From the NCBI RefSeq assembly GCF_036172515.1, contig NZ_JAXKVW010000002.1:203174-267173 (forward strand): a stretch of 64,000 nucleotides of DNA, written 5' to 3'. Source of the stretch: Flexistipes sp. GTDB taxonomy: Bacteria > Chrysiogenota > Deferribacteres > Deferribacterales > Flexistipitaceae. Below, one piece after another: positions 1 through 6,966 of this stretch. Each line of letters begins with the position of its first letter. The first letter of the stretch is position 1. The translations under genes and the position numbers were made by a program. The notes below the pieces were generated by a model. The model saw nothing but the letters and a program-made list of their open reading frames with translations, was not told where the DNA came from and ran no database searches.

Positions 1-1
1 A

Positions 2-166
2 ACCAAAGAAGCACTTGATGTTATTGAGGAGAACGGCATTGTAATATCCCAGCCCAGCGGGAAATTTGCAGAACAGATGGATGCAGCGGCAAAGGTTATT
101 GTAAACAACTATCTTAAGGATGCATCATCAGAGACGGAGAAAGTTCTGGAGAAGTACATTAAATGA
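2..166 (+). CDS. dctP: TRAP transporter substrate-binding protein, C-terminal end only
   Basis: An open frame enters from the left edge and ends at TGA 164-166. The roughly 54 visible residues (running to EKVLEKYIK) look like the amphipathic C-terminal helices of a periplasmic TRAP solute receptor. The start and binding domain lie outside the window. Identity rests mainly on context: its stop overlaps the start of the dctQ gene (ATGA), and dctQ and dctM follow, the standard P-Q-M order. The substrate, probably an organic acid, cannot be read from this piece. Confidence 0.6.
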   Translation, partial: TKEALDVIEENGIVISQPSGKFAEQMDAAAKVIVNNYLKDASSETEKVLEKYIK

Positions 167-663
167 TCGGGAAGCTAAACGGTTTTGTAAGGAAGGTATC
201 GGATTTCGGTGCCTTCCTTTCTTCAGTATTTATGATTCTGATAACATTGCTGATAGGTCTGGAAGTGTTGCTTCGTTCTGTTTTTGATACCACAACTCAC
301 ATTTCAACCGAGTACAGTACTTATTTTTTCATAGCTCTTGTTTCATTGGGGCTGGCTTATACTATGAAAGAAAACGGTCATATAAGAATCACACTTCTCA
401 CCGGAAGACTGAAAGGCAAAGCAAAAATGATACAGGAAATTTTCACAACTGTTTTAGCTTTAATTATTTCTCTGTTTTTGTTGTATTTTTCTGTATTGAT
501 GACTTATGAAACTTATTCATTGGGAATGCAGGCCGACACTGTATCGGAAACTCCGTTGTATATATCTCAATTAGCTATCCCGGTAGGGGTTTTATTATTA
601 ACTTTTCAATTAATCGGCAGAATCTTGAGGATAATTTATGATTTCAGATCCACTGATACTTAG
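163..663 (+). CDS. dctQ: TRAP transporter small permease subunit DctQ
   Basis: A 166-residue, very hydrophobic protein with about four membrane spans (near residues 17-38, 50-65, 90-112 and 130-155), the size and layout of DctQ. In TRAP systems this subunit pairs with DctM in the inner membrane and helps dock the periplasmic receptor for Na+-driven uptake. The start ATG overlaps the upstream receptor stop, and its own end overlaps the dctM start by 26 nt, so the three genes should be translationally coupled. The conserved segment with Glu and Tyr after the first span (STEYSTYFF) is typical of the family. Confidence 0.9.
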   Translation: MIGKLNGFVRKVSDFGAFLSSVFMILITLLIGLEVLLRSVFDTTTHISTEYSTYFFIALVSLGLAYTMKENGHIRITLLTGRLKGKAKMIQEIFTTVLALIISLFLLYFSVLMTYETYSLGMQADTVSETPLYISQLAIPVGVLLLTFQLIGRILRIIYDFRSTDT

Positions 664-1966
664 TATTGTTCTTTTCGGTTTCATGTTTTTACTTTTGTTT
701 GCCGGCTTGTGGATCGGTTTTTCACTGTTTGCCGCCGGTGTATTCGGCATGTTTATATACGATCTTAATCTTCCTCCTGTACTTTCCATTTGGGATAAGA
801 TTGGAAGTCTCATGGCTAATTCCATGTACAACAGTCTTAATTCATGGTCATTAACCGCTCTGCCTCTTTTCATTTTTATGGGCGAAATTCTTTTTAGAAC
901 AAAAATTTCCACAAAACTCCTTAACGGACTGGTTCCGTGGTTATCTTCAGTGCCGGGCAAGCTCCTGCATATAAATGTGGTTGCATGCTCCTTATTTGCA
1001 GCTGTTTCAGGCTCAAGTGCGGCCACAACTGCTACCGTTGGCAAAATTACGCTTGAGGAGCTAAAAAAACGTGGTTACGACAGGCAATTAGCTCTCGGGT
1101 CTCTGGCTGGTGCAGGAACGCTTGGCTTTTTAATCCCGCCGAGTTTAATTATGATTATTTACGGTATACTTTCAGATACATCTATAGGAAAACTGTTTAT
1201 AGGCGGTATCATACCGGGTGTGATACTGGCTGGTATGTATTCGATTTTCATCATTGTCAGAATTTTATTGAACAGGAATCTGGTTCCCCAATTGAAAGAA
1301 AAGTATACATTTACAGAAAAAATTAAAGCTTCTTACGAACTGATACCGGTCTTGTTTTTAATAATTATTGTACTGGGCGGCATATATATGGGGGTAACTA
1401 CCCCGACAGAGGCTGCTGCAATAGGTGTGATCGGTTCTTTTATACTGGCTGCACTGTTCAAGAATCTTTCATGGGAAAATTTCAAAAGCTCCCTAACAAA
1501 TGCTGTAAAAACTTCCTGCATGATTTGTTTTATTATAGCAGGTGCCGGATTTTTGTCCCAGGTGGTTGCTTTTATAGGGATAGCCAGAGCACTCAGTGAA
1601 TTTATAGTATCTCTGGGGCTTAATGCCTGGATGCTGATCCTTATTGTGGGGCTTATGTATTTTCTTTTGGGGATGATTTTGGACGGAATTTCCATTGTGG
1701 TTATGACTCTGCCTATAGTTTTGCCAATCGTTTTGGAAGCCGGTTATCATCCGCTCTGGTTTGGAATCTTTCTGGTTATTATGGTTGAACTTTCACAGAT
1801 AACACCCCCTGTGGGTTTCAGTCTTTTTGTGATCGAAGGTATTTCCGGTGAAAATATTACAACAATTCTTAAAGCCACTTTCCCGTTTTTCATCATTATG
1901 GCTTCGATGGTTTTGATTCTGCTCCTTTTCCCTGATGTTGTATTCTTCCTGCCGTCTAAAATGTGA
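638..1966 (+). CDS. dctM: TRAP transporter large permease subunit DctM
   Basis: A 442-residue polytopic membrane protein of the DctM family, which forms the ion-coupled translocation channel of TRAP transporters. Visible family features are the Ser/Gly/Ala-rich stretch AAVSGSSAATTATVG near residues 121-135, the loop GFLIPPSLIMIIYG near 158-171, and the C-terminal LSQITPPVGFSLFVI segment. Length is normal for the family. It is the last gene of the operon. A minus-strand open frame inside it (1333-1695) is only a shadow of this gene. Confidence 0.92.
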   Translation: MISDPLILSIVLFGFMFLLLFAGLWIGFSLFAAGVFGMFIYDLNLPPVLSIWDKIGSLMANSMYNSLNSWSLTALPLFIFMGEILFRTKISTKLLNGLVPWLSSVPGKLLHINVVACSLFAAVSGSSAATTATVGKITLEELKKRGYDRQLALGSLAGAGTLGFLIPPSLIMIIYGILSDTSIGKLFIGGIIPGVILAGMYSIFIIVRILLNRNLVPQLKEKYTFTEKIKASYELIPVLFLIIIVLGGIYMGVTTPTEAAAIGVIGSFILAALFKNLSWENFKSSLTNAVKTSCMICFIIAGAGFLSQVVAFIGIARALSEFIVSLGLNAWMLILIVGLMYFLLGMILDGISIVVMTLPIVLPIVLEAGYHPLWFGIFLVIMVELSQITPPVGFSLFVIEGISGENITTILKATFPFFIIMASMVLILLLFPDVVFFLPSKM

Positions 1967-1974
1967 TTGGGTGT

Positions 1975-2040
1975 AATTCGAGGTAGTATGGGTCGTAAAG
2001 GCCGTAGGGGTAGTAAAGGCATTAGATAGGTTAAGATGTA
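1975..2040. repeat. G-rich 9-nt degenerate tandem repeat
   Basis: Immediately after dctM the sequence falls into about six 9-nt units of the form NNGGNNGTA (for example GAGGTAGTA, TGGGTCGTA, GGGGTAGTA). The GG and GTA positions are kept while the others vary. It is the first member of a family of fixed-half/variable-half arrays seen throughout the window. Confidence 0.7.
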
Positions 2041-2118
2041 ATCGTACAAACAACTATATCAACTTCCTAAATATTTACTCCAATAAGCAGAAACGCAGAA
2101 ATTGTTAATATATAGATA

Positions 2119-2267
2119 GAGATTCCTCGATTCCACTTCGCTCCACTCGGAAGAATGCCTACGGCTAACACCGGTCTTTTAGACTGGTAAATATGTGTAA
2201 CATTCTATTTAGCTATCGCTGTTAGACATAAAGTCCTGTCATTTCGAACGAAGTGAGAAATCTCTAC
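2119..2267. repeat. Composite hairpin element, copy 1
   Basis: About 150 nt beginning with GAGATT and ending with the complementary AATCTC near 2259-2264. It contains an inner hairpin GTCTTTTAGAC followed by TGGTAAATATGTG and a CGAACGAAGTGAG-type arm. A second copy in the same orientation lies at 20295-20445 and shares the inner hairpin and both arm types; parts recur near 20029, 31268 and 47690. No open frame is present. It resembles a non-autonomous palindromic repeat. Confidence 0.65.
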
Positions 2268-2335
2268 TGAAAGAAACGATATAGCAAGCAAATATGCGGG
2301 TATGATTAGTCTCACTTAATTCTTCTTCCTGCAGA

Positions 2336-2361
2336 CTTAGCGCTTAGCACTTAGCACTTAA
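2336..2361. repeat. 7-nt tandem repeat (CTTAGCA type)
   Basis: Three to four units of CTTAGCR close the 406-nt gap between dctM and the convergent kinase gene. The same heptamer family recurs at 28448-28465, 33260-33290 and 33575-33605. I see no gene or clear terminator in this gap beyond the three repeat features listed. Confidence 0.7.
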
Positions 2362-2372
2362 AGCTGTCCTGT

Positions 2373-3911
2373 TTATTTTCCACTTTGGAGTGTTATTGTA
2401 ACAAGTGTAAAAGATCCTTCTTTTGATTTGATTTCCAATTTACCGTTTAAGTCATCAATAATACGTTTTACAATACTTAAACCCAAGCCGCTTCCTGCAT
2501 ATTTTTTCTTGATATTTTCCACTCTGTAAAAACGCTGAGTTATCTTCTGAATTTCGCCGCCTGGAATGCCTATCCCTGTATCATAAAAGGATAATATGAT
2601 TTGCTTATCTTTTTCTTCTGCTGATATTTCAATGAGACCTTTTTCTTTGTTATATTTTATGCTGTTGCTGATCAGATTATTTACAACATAAGATAATGCT
2701 TGTGAGTCTGCATAAAAGTGAAAATTTTCAGGAATATTTATTCTAACTTCTAGATTTTTAAGGTTAATTTCTTCCTCAAAAAATTCCATTTTCTCTTTTA
2801 TAAAGTCATAAAAGTATATCTCTTCATTCTGATACTCGTAACCGAAATGCTCAAGTTTGGTAATTGTTATCACCTGGTTAAAGAGCATGTTTAGTGTTTT
2901 TGAATTTCTTTTTATCACTTTAACAGCCTTTTCAAGCACCTCCTCATCATTTTTCATATTTGGGTCTAAGAGAATCTCCGTGTAGGAGAGTATTTTGGTC
3001 ATAGGAGTTCTTACTTCATGAGCTACCGAGTCCAACACATCTGTTTTAAACTTGGTTGTTCTTCTCAGCTCCTGATTCTTTTTTCGCAGTTCTTCATTTA
3101 GTTTTACATATCCGGATACAGCATCTTTAAGACGGCTTTTGAGATTCTCTTCGCTTTTTGCCACCCTTTTGCACATTAGCTCAAAAGCATCCGAAAGCTC
3201 CTGTATTTCATCGTTTGTTTTTATATCGGTTTTTATATTGTAATTTTTATTGAATACGGAATGTGCAGCTACATTAAGCTTTTTCAGGTGTTTCAGTATC
3301 AGGTTATTCAGGAGTACGATAACGGCGAACATAATCCCCGTATAAATGATAAAACCAGAGATATAAAAAAGAAAATTGGTGGACTGCATTGCAGCTTCAA
3401 TGTTTTTCAAAGGGACATATACCGATATTCCGCCCCGGAATTCCCCCACTTCATATCCCTGGTAGTAGTGGCACTTAAGACATGCTTTGTTTATATAAAG
3501 GGGAGCCATATACCTGTAAATTTTCTCTCCATTGTCATTCTCAATTATTTTTGCATATTCTTCAGCCCGACCCTCTTTAAAGGCCTGCATCGCCTTTTTT
3601 TCAAATTTATCGGGGGCATTTTCCGGATTTACCAGCTTGTCGCTTGTTATATGAAATCTGAAATCGGCCATTCTGTTGGCATATTGGGATAGCTCTTTAG
3701 TTGCCACTGCAGGCACTGGGTCTATACGTTTGTCGTTCTCAGCCACCCACTGCCTGGTGATAACAATCATCTTGAATAACGTTTTTGCTTGAATTTCTGC
3801 CTGTTCCATCAAGGTGTTGCGCTGATGGTTCCATATAAGCAGGGAAGCCGGAATGAGAATTATTAAAGTGATAAATGAAAGAAAAGTGATAATCTTACCG
3901 GTTAATTTCAT
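2373..3911 (-). CDS. Membrane sensor histidine kinase with heme-binding DUF3365 (Tll0287-like) sensor domain
   Basis: 512 residues. A membrane helix (about 8-27) is followed by a periplasmic domain ending with CLKCH at 144-148, a single CxxCH site typical of Tll0287-like (DUF3365) sensors that bind c-type heme. A second helix (about 181-203), a HAMP linker (205-255), the HisKA dimerisation helix with VAHEVRTPM (phospho-accepting His298) and a HATPase domain with NSIKYN, DTGIGIP and GSGLGLSIV boxes follow. It probably senses redox state, NO or a similar ligand. Its stop-start overlap with the upstream regulator gene (4 nt) makes them a two-component pair. The nap cluster just beyond is an obvious candidate target, but this is inference. 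Confidence 0.88.
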   Translation of the reverse strand: MKLTGKIITFLSFITLIILIPASLLIWNHQRNTLMEQAEIQAKTLFKMIVITRQWVAENDKRIDPVPAVATKELSQYANRMADFRFHITSDKLVNPENAPDKFEKKAMQAFKEGRAEEYAKIIENDNGEKIYRYMAPLYINKACLKCHYYQGYEVGEFRGGISVYVPLKNIEAAMQSTNFLFYISGFIIYTGIMFAVIVLLNNLILKHLKKLNVAAHSVFNKNYNIKTDIKTNDEIQELSDAFELMCKRVAKSEENLKSRLKDAVSGYVKLNEELRKKNQELRRTTKFKTDVLDSVAHEVRTPMTKILSYTEILLDPNMKNDEEVLEKAVKVIKRNSKTLNMLFNQVITITKLEHFGYEYQNEEIYFYDFIKEKMEFFEEEINLKNLEVRINIPENFHFYADSQALSYVVNNLISNSIKYNKEKGLIEISAEEKDKQIILSFYDTGIGIPGGEIQKITQRFYRVENIKKKYAGSGLGLSIVKRIIDDLNGKLEIKSKEGSFTLVTITLQSGK

Positions 3912-4603
3912 GACTCAACTTTGTATCCTACACCTGAAACGGTTTTAATAAAACTGGGGTTCTTTGGATTGTCCTCTATCTTTTGCCTCAGATGCTGCAC
4001 ATGTACATCAAGGCTGCGTGAGAATTTGTACAAAACATCCTTGCCCCAAAGCTCTTTTATTATCTTATCTCTGCTCAGTGTTTGTCCTTTATTACGAATA
4101 AAATATAGCAGAAGTTCATATTCTTTCGGTGTCATATCAATATATTTGGAGTTTTTCTGTACATTTCGCTCATGTGTGTTAATTATCAGATTTTTATAAT
4201 GTATCTCCCCGTTCTCATTTTCATCTTTTTCCCCTTCCGGACAACACCTGCGCATGATTGCCTTTATTCTGGCAACCAGTTCGATGTTTTCAAAAGGTTT
4301 TGTCAGGTAATCGTCAGCACCGTATTCAAAACATAATACCTTGTTTGTAGCGCTTTCTTTGGCGGAAAGAATCAGAATCGGTGTATTGTACTGCTTTCTG
4401 ATTAGTTTACAAAGCTGCTCTCCGTCGATATCCGGTAAACCGAGATCCAGTATTACCAGCGAATAACTGTTGTTTTTTAAAAGCTCCAATCCTTCCAGAC
4501 CTGAAGTGCTGGTAACAACTTTAAAATCCTCCATTTTGAGGAGTATTTTTACCAAATCAAGTATTTCAATGTCATCGTCTATTACAAGTATTCTGCATTT
4601 CAT
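3908..4603 (-). CDS. OmpR/PhoB-family response regulator
   Basis: 231 residues: an N-terminal receiver with the acidic pair DD at 9-11, phospho-acceptor Asp53 in VILDLGLPD, and the conserved Lys in LTKPFE near residue 102, followed by a winged-helix output domain (about 130-231) with MTPKEYELL and the recognition-helix region SLDVHVQHLRQKI. It should bind DNA as a phosphorylated dimer. The kinase gene begins inside its last codons. Nothing in the sequence identifies its operators. Confidence 0.92.
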   Translation of the reverse strand: MKCRILVIDDDIEILDLVKILLKMEDFKVVTSTSGLEGLELLKNNSYSLVILDLGLPDIDGEQLCKLIRKQYNTPILILSAKESATNKVLCFEYGADDYLTKPFENIELVARIKAIMRRCCPEGEKDENENGEIHYKNLIINTHERNVQKNSKYIDMTPKEYELLLYFIRNKGQTLSRDKIIKELWGKDVLYKFSRSLDVHVQHLRQKIEDNPKNPSFIKTVSGVGYKVES

Positions 4604-4663
4604 TTAACAATAATATCATACACATATCATAATTCAATAGAATTTAAATTTAATGTTTTTGAT

Positions 4664-4950
4664 AAAGGGTCAAGGGCCGAGGATCAAGAGGAAAACAGGT
4701 TGAAATGGTTGAGGGAGTTGAGATGGTTGAAAAGCTTTATGTGCTCGGTGCAACGCTCGGTCAAGGTTCTACGTTCAATGTTCAACGTTTAGAACCCATG
4801 TTACCCTAACCACCTCAAATACCTTAACTACCAAGCACACAAAGCTTTAATACCTATAGTTATTAGAATCGTTAATTCCGAATGTTTCGCTTCAGATAAC
4901 CAATGCAAAATCTTGTGTGCTCGGCTGGCGCCTTAACTACCTCCAACTAC
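4664..4950. repeat. Opposed G-rich then C-rich degenerate arrays with no gene between
   Basis: The 349-nt gap downstream of napH holds G-strand 9-nt units of GTTGANNNG type (4697-4735), a 7-nt stretch around GTTCAATGTTCAACG (4768-4792), and then the complementary C-strand form (CCTCAAATACCTTAACTACC, about 4803-4835, and again 4928-4965). The two arms could pair into a long imperfect hairpin. A short repeated phrase, TGTGCTCGG, occurs at 4740 and 4914. No coding sequence is visible. Confidence 0.65.
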
Positions 4951-4952
4951 TT

Positions 4953-5762
4953 CTAACTACCCCAAAATTTAAACCTAAGCGTGTTTCTTTTTTTGTTGTC
5001 CGGACAGGAATCTATACATATCCCGCAGTTGTGACATAACGGATTGTTTCCTTCATTCATAGGATTTATTACCATTGGGCAGGATTTGATGCAGGATTTG
5101 CACATGCTGCACTCCGGCTGGATTTTTGTGACTTTCATGGCTTTTTTCCGGTCGATCAGGGATAAAAAAATCCCTGTGGGGCACAGCAGCCGGCACCAGA
5201 AAAAGTAAAAGAAAAAAAACTCCATAATCAGCAGAAAAAGTATAAATACAATTTCAAATGTAAAATAGTGAAACTTTACCAGAACAAGTGCCTGTGAGGA
5301 TATTATGCCTGGAGCAGAAATAAGATTGAGTAAAGGGATCCCCGCTATCCCTGTGATAAACAAACCAATAAGCAGAAAAAGCAGTCGTATGCGGTTACTT
5401 CTGTTAACCAAGCTTTCTGAATATTCAGGCTTTATTGATTTGAGTTTTAATAAATTTCTTAATTTTTGCAGCATCTCGACCAAAAAATGGTAGGGGCAGA
5501 ACCAGCTGCACCATACACGCCCGAAAAACATGGCAAGCAAAACCGGTATGATTACAGAAATCAACATTACTGTATTTATTGTCTCAGACGTAATTACAGA
5601 CTGGAATACAGCCAACGGGTCAGCCATAGCTACATCACCGACATCAATAGAGTAAAAGGTTCCTTTTATGAAATAAATTTCAAGGATATTAAGCAGGGGA
5701 ATCATAAATATTCCAATCATGACAACAAGCTGAACGATCCTTCTGTAAAATGAAATTTTCAA
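4953..5762 (-). CDS. napH: Quinol dehydrogenase membrane component NapH
   Basis: 269 residues with about four membrane helices and two cytoplasmic loops bearing CxxxCP motifs (WCSWFCPYHF near 88-97 and WCRLLCPTGIF near 190-200), then a C-terminal pair of 4Fe-4S sites (CSMCKSCIKSCP and CHNCGICIDSCP). This is the NapH architecture: with NapG it passes electrons from menaquinol toward NapA. It is the last gene of the minus-strand napMADGH cluster, 84 nt after napG. No napC is present next to the cluster, which fits NapGH being the quinol-oxidising route here. Confidence 0.88.
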   Translation of the reverse strand: MKISFYRRIVQLVVMIGIFMIPLLNILEIYFIKGTFYSIDVGDVAMADPLAVFQSVITSETINTVMLISVIIPVLLAMFFGRVWCSWFCPYHFLVEMLQKLRNLLKLKSIKPEYSESLVNRSNRIRLLFLLIGLFITGIAGIPLLNLISAPGIISSQALVLVKFHYFTFEIVFILFLLIMEFFFFYFFWCRLLCPTGIFLSLIDRKKAMKVTKIQPECSMCKSCIKSCPMVINPMNEGNNPLCHNCGICIDSCPDNKKRNTLRFKFWGS

Positions 5763-5846
5763 CAGATAACCCTCTCCTAAAAAAGCTTAATACTAATACT
5801 TACTAAAACCCAAAACCAATAAACCAGTTCAACTTTCTCAACCTTC

Positions 5847-6602
5847 TCAATCCCAGCCTTCTATATTTTTTTGTATTTCAAAGTCATATTCAAAATCGGG
5901 CTCCGATCCGAAGGACGATATATTTTCTTTTCTCTCAATTGTTTTTTTATGTTTATTAATCGCTTTTTTGTCCATCTCTTCTGCAGGTTTTATGTTATAT
6001 TTCCGGTAAAAGAATCCAGCTTCCTGTTTATTTATCATCCCTTCAGGAATAATGTTTATCGCTTTTTCCGGTTTAGTGGGGCATTTTTCCGTACATATGC
6101 CGCAGCCCACACACTTTTCCGTTGTGACAGGGAGAATAAATTTTTCCATTACTATTGCTTCATCCATAAGCGGGCAGGCGTTATAACATGTAGAACAGAG
6201 GAGTGCTTTGCCGCTGACTTTCCTTGTTTTTTCTTCTTTATAATAAATGTAATTATAGCATAGTTCCTGATCTATAACGGCTTTGCCCATTGTTACCTCT
6301 CTTTTGTCAGTAACGTCGGGATCAAGAGCCTTAGTGGGGCAGACTTCCGGACATTTCATACACAGATAACATGCTTTCTCCTCAGCAAATATATACGGTG
6401 TGCCGATCTGGAGTCTTTCATAAAGATCAGCACGCTTGATGGAATCGTACGGGCATACTTCTATGCATCGTGCACAGCGGATGCACAGCTCCATAAACCG
6501 TTTTTCTGGAACTGCCCCGGGCGGTCTCAGCCTGTTGATTTTGTAATAACCTTTAAAAGGGTTATTATTAAGTAAATTTCTTAAATCCTCCAGGATGCTC
6601 AT
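5847..6602 (-). CDS. napG: Ferredoxin-type protein NapG
   Basis: 251 residues with four Cys-rich 4Fe-4S regions: CIRCARCIEVCP (about 38-49), CYLCMKCPEVCP (about 78-89), a spread set ending CSTCYNACP (about 137-145) and CVGCGICTEKCP (about 164-175). This matches NapG, which relays electrons from NapH to the periplasmic reductase. Most NapG proteins carry a twin-arginine signal; this one starts MSILEDLRNLL and shows none, so either the protein stays cytoplasmic or rides on a partner. It overlaps napD by 4 nt. Confidence 0.85.
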   Translation of the reverse strand: MSILEDLRNLLNNNPFKGYYKINRLRPPGAVPEKRFMELCIRCARCIEVCPYDSIKRADLYERLQIGTPYIFAEEKACYLCMKCPEVCPTKALDPDVTDKREVTMGKAVIDQELCYNYIYYKEEKTRKVSGKALLCSTCYNACPLMDEAIVMEKFILPVTTEKCVGCGICTEKCPTKPEKAINIIPEGMINKQEAGFFYRKYNIKPAEEMDKKAINKHKKTIERKENISSFGSEPDFEYDFEIQKNIEGWD

Positions 6603-6910
6603 AATTGCTTTTTATTCTTTTTACCAAAGCCTTTAAGGCTTATATTCCGTTTGTTTCCTTTTTCAATTTCTTCCACCTCTTCTTCAAAATGAAAATAATG
6701 ATGTGCAATATTTATAATATTTTCATTACTGTTTAACGTTTTGCTCAGTTCTTCCAGCTCTTCATCACTTTCTGCTTCAATAGCCACAACAATATTTTGT
6801 TTATCTTCAGCAGAGGTATAAATTTCAACCTGAGGGTAGTTTTTTAAAAATTCTGTAACATCACTCAGTTTGTTTTCCTTTACGGTAATCAGGCTTCCCG
6901 AAAAGATCAT
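6599..6910 (-). CDS. napD: NapA maturation chaperone NapD
   Basis: 103 residues with the NapD fold pattern: an N-terminal GSLITVKENKL strand-helix, an IVVAIEAESDEELEEL segment, and a charged tail from about residue 78. NapD binds the twin-arginine signal of NapA and guides cofactor loading before export. It lies between napA (56 nt away) and napG (4-nt overlap). The tail, rich in Glu then Lys, is a lineage-specific extension. Sequence similarity in this family is weak, so the call leans partly on position. Confidence 0.78.
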   Translation of the reverse strand: MIFSGSLITVKENKLSDVTEFLKNYPQVEIYTSAEDKQNIVVAIEAESDEELEELSKTLNSNENIINIAHHYFHFEEEVEEIEKGNKRNISLKGFGKKNKKQL

Positions 6911-6937
6911 TTTGCCTCCTGATATTGATTTAATTAA

Positions 6938-6956
6938 GGGCGGTATTATACCGCCC
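6938..6956 (-). terminator. Perfect hairpin between napA and napD
   Basis: A perfect inverted repeat GGGCGGTA-TTA-TACCGCCC lies in the napA-napD gap. On the transcribed minus strand it is followed by TTAATTAAAT rather than a clean U-run. It may act as a partial terminator or an mRNA-end stabiliser that lowers napDGH relative to napA. Confidence 0.6.
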
Positions 6957-6966
6957 CTGTAAACTT

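Noticed and set aside
1333..1695. Minus-strand open frames inside dctM
   Set aside because: They are shadow frames of an intact membrane-protein gene with normal codon pattern on the plus strand.
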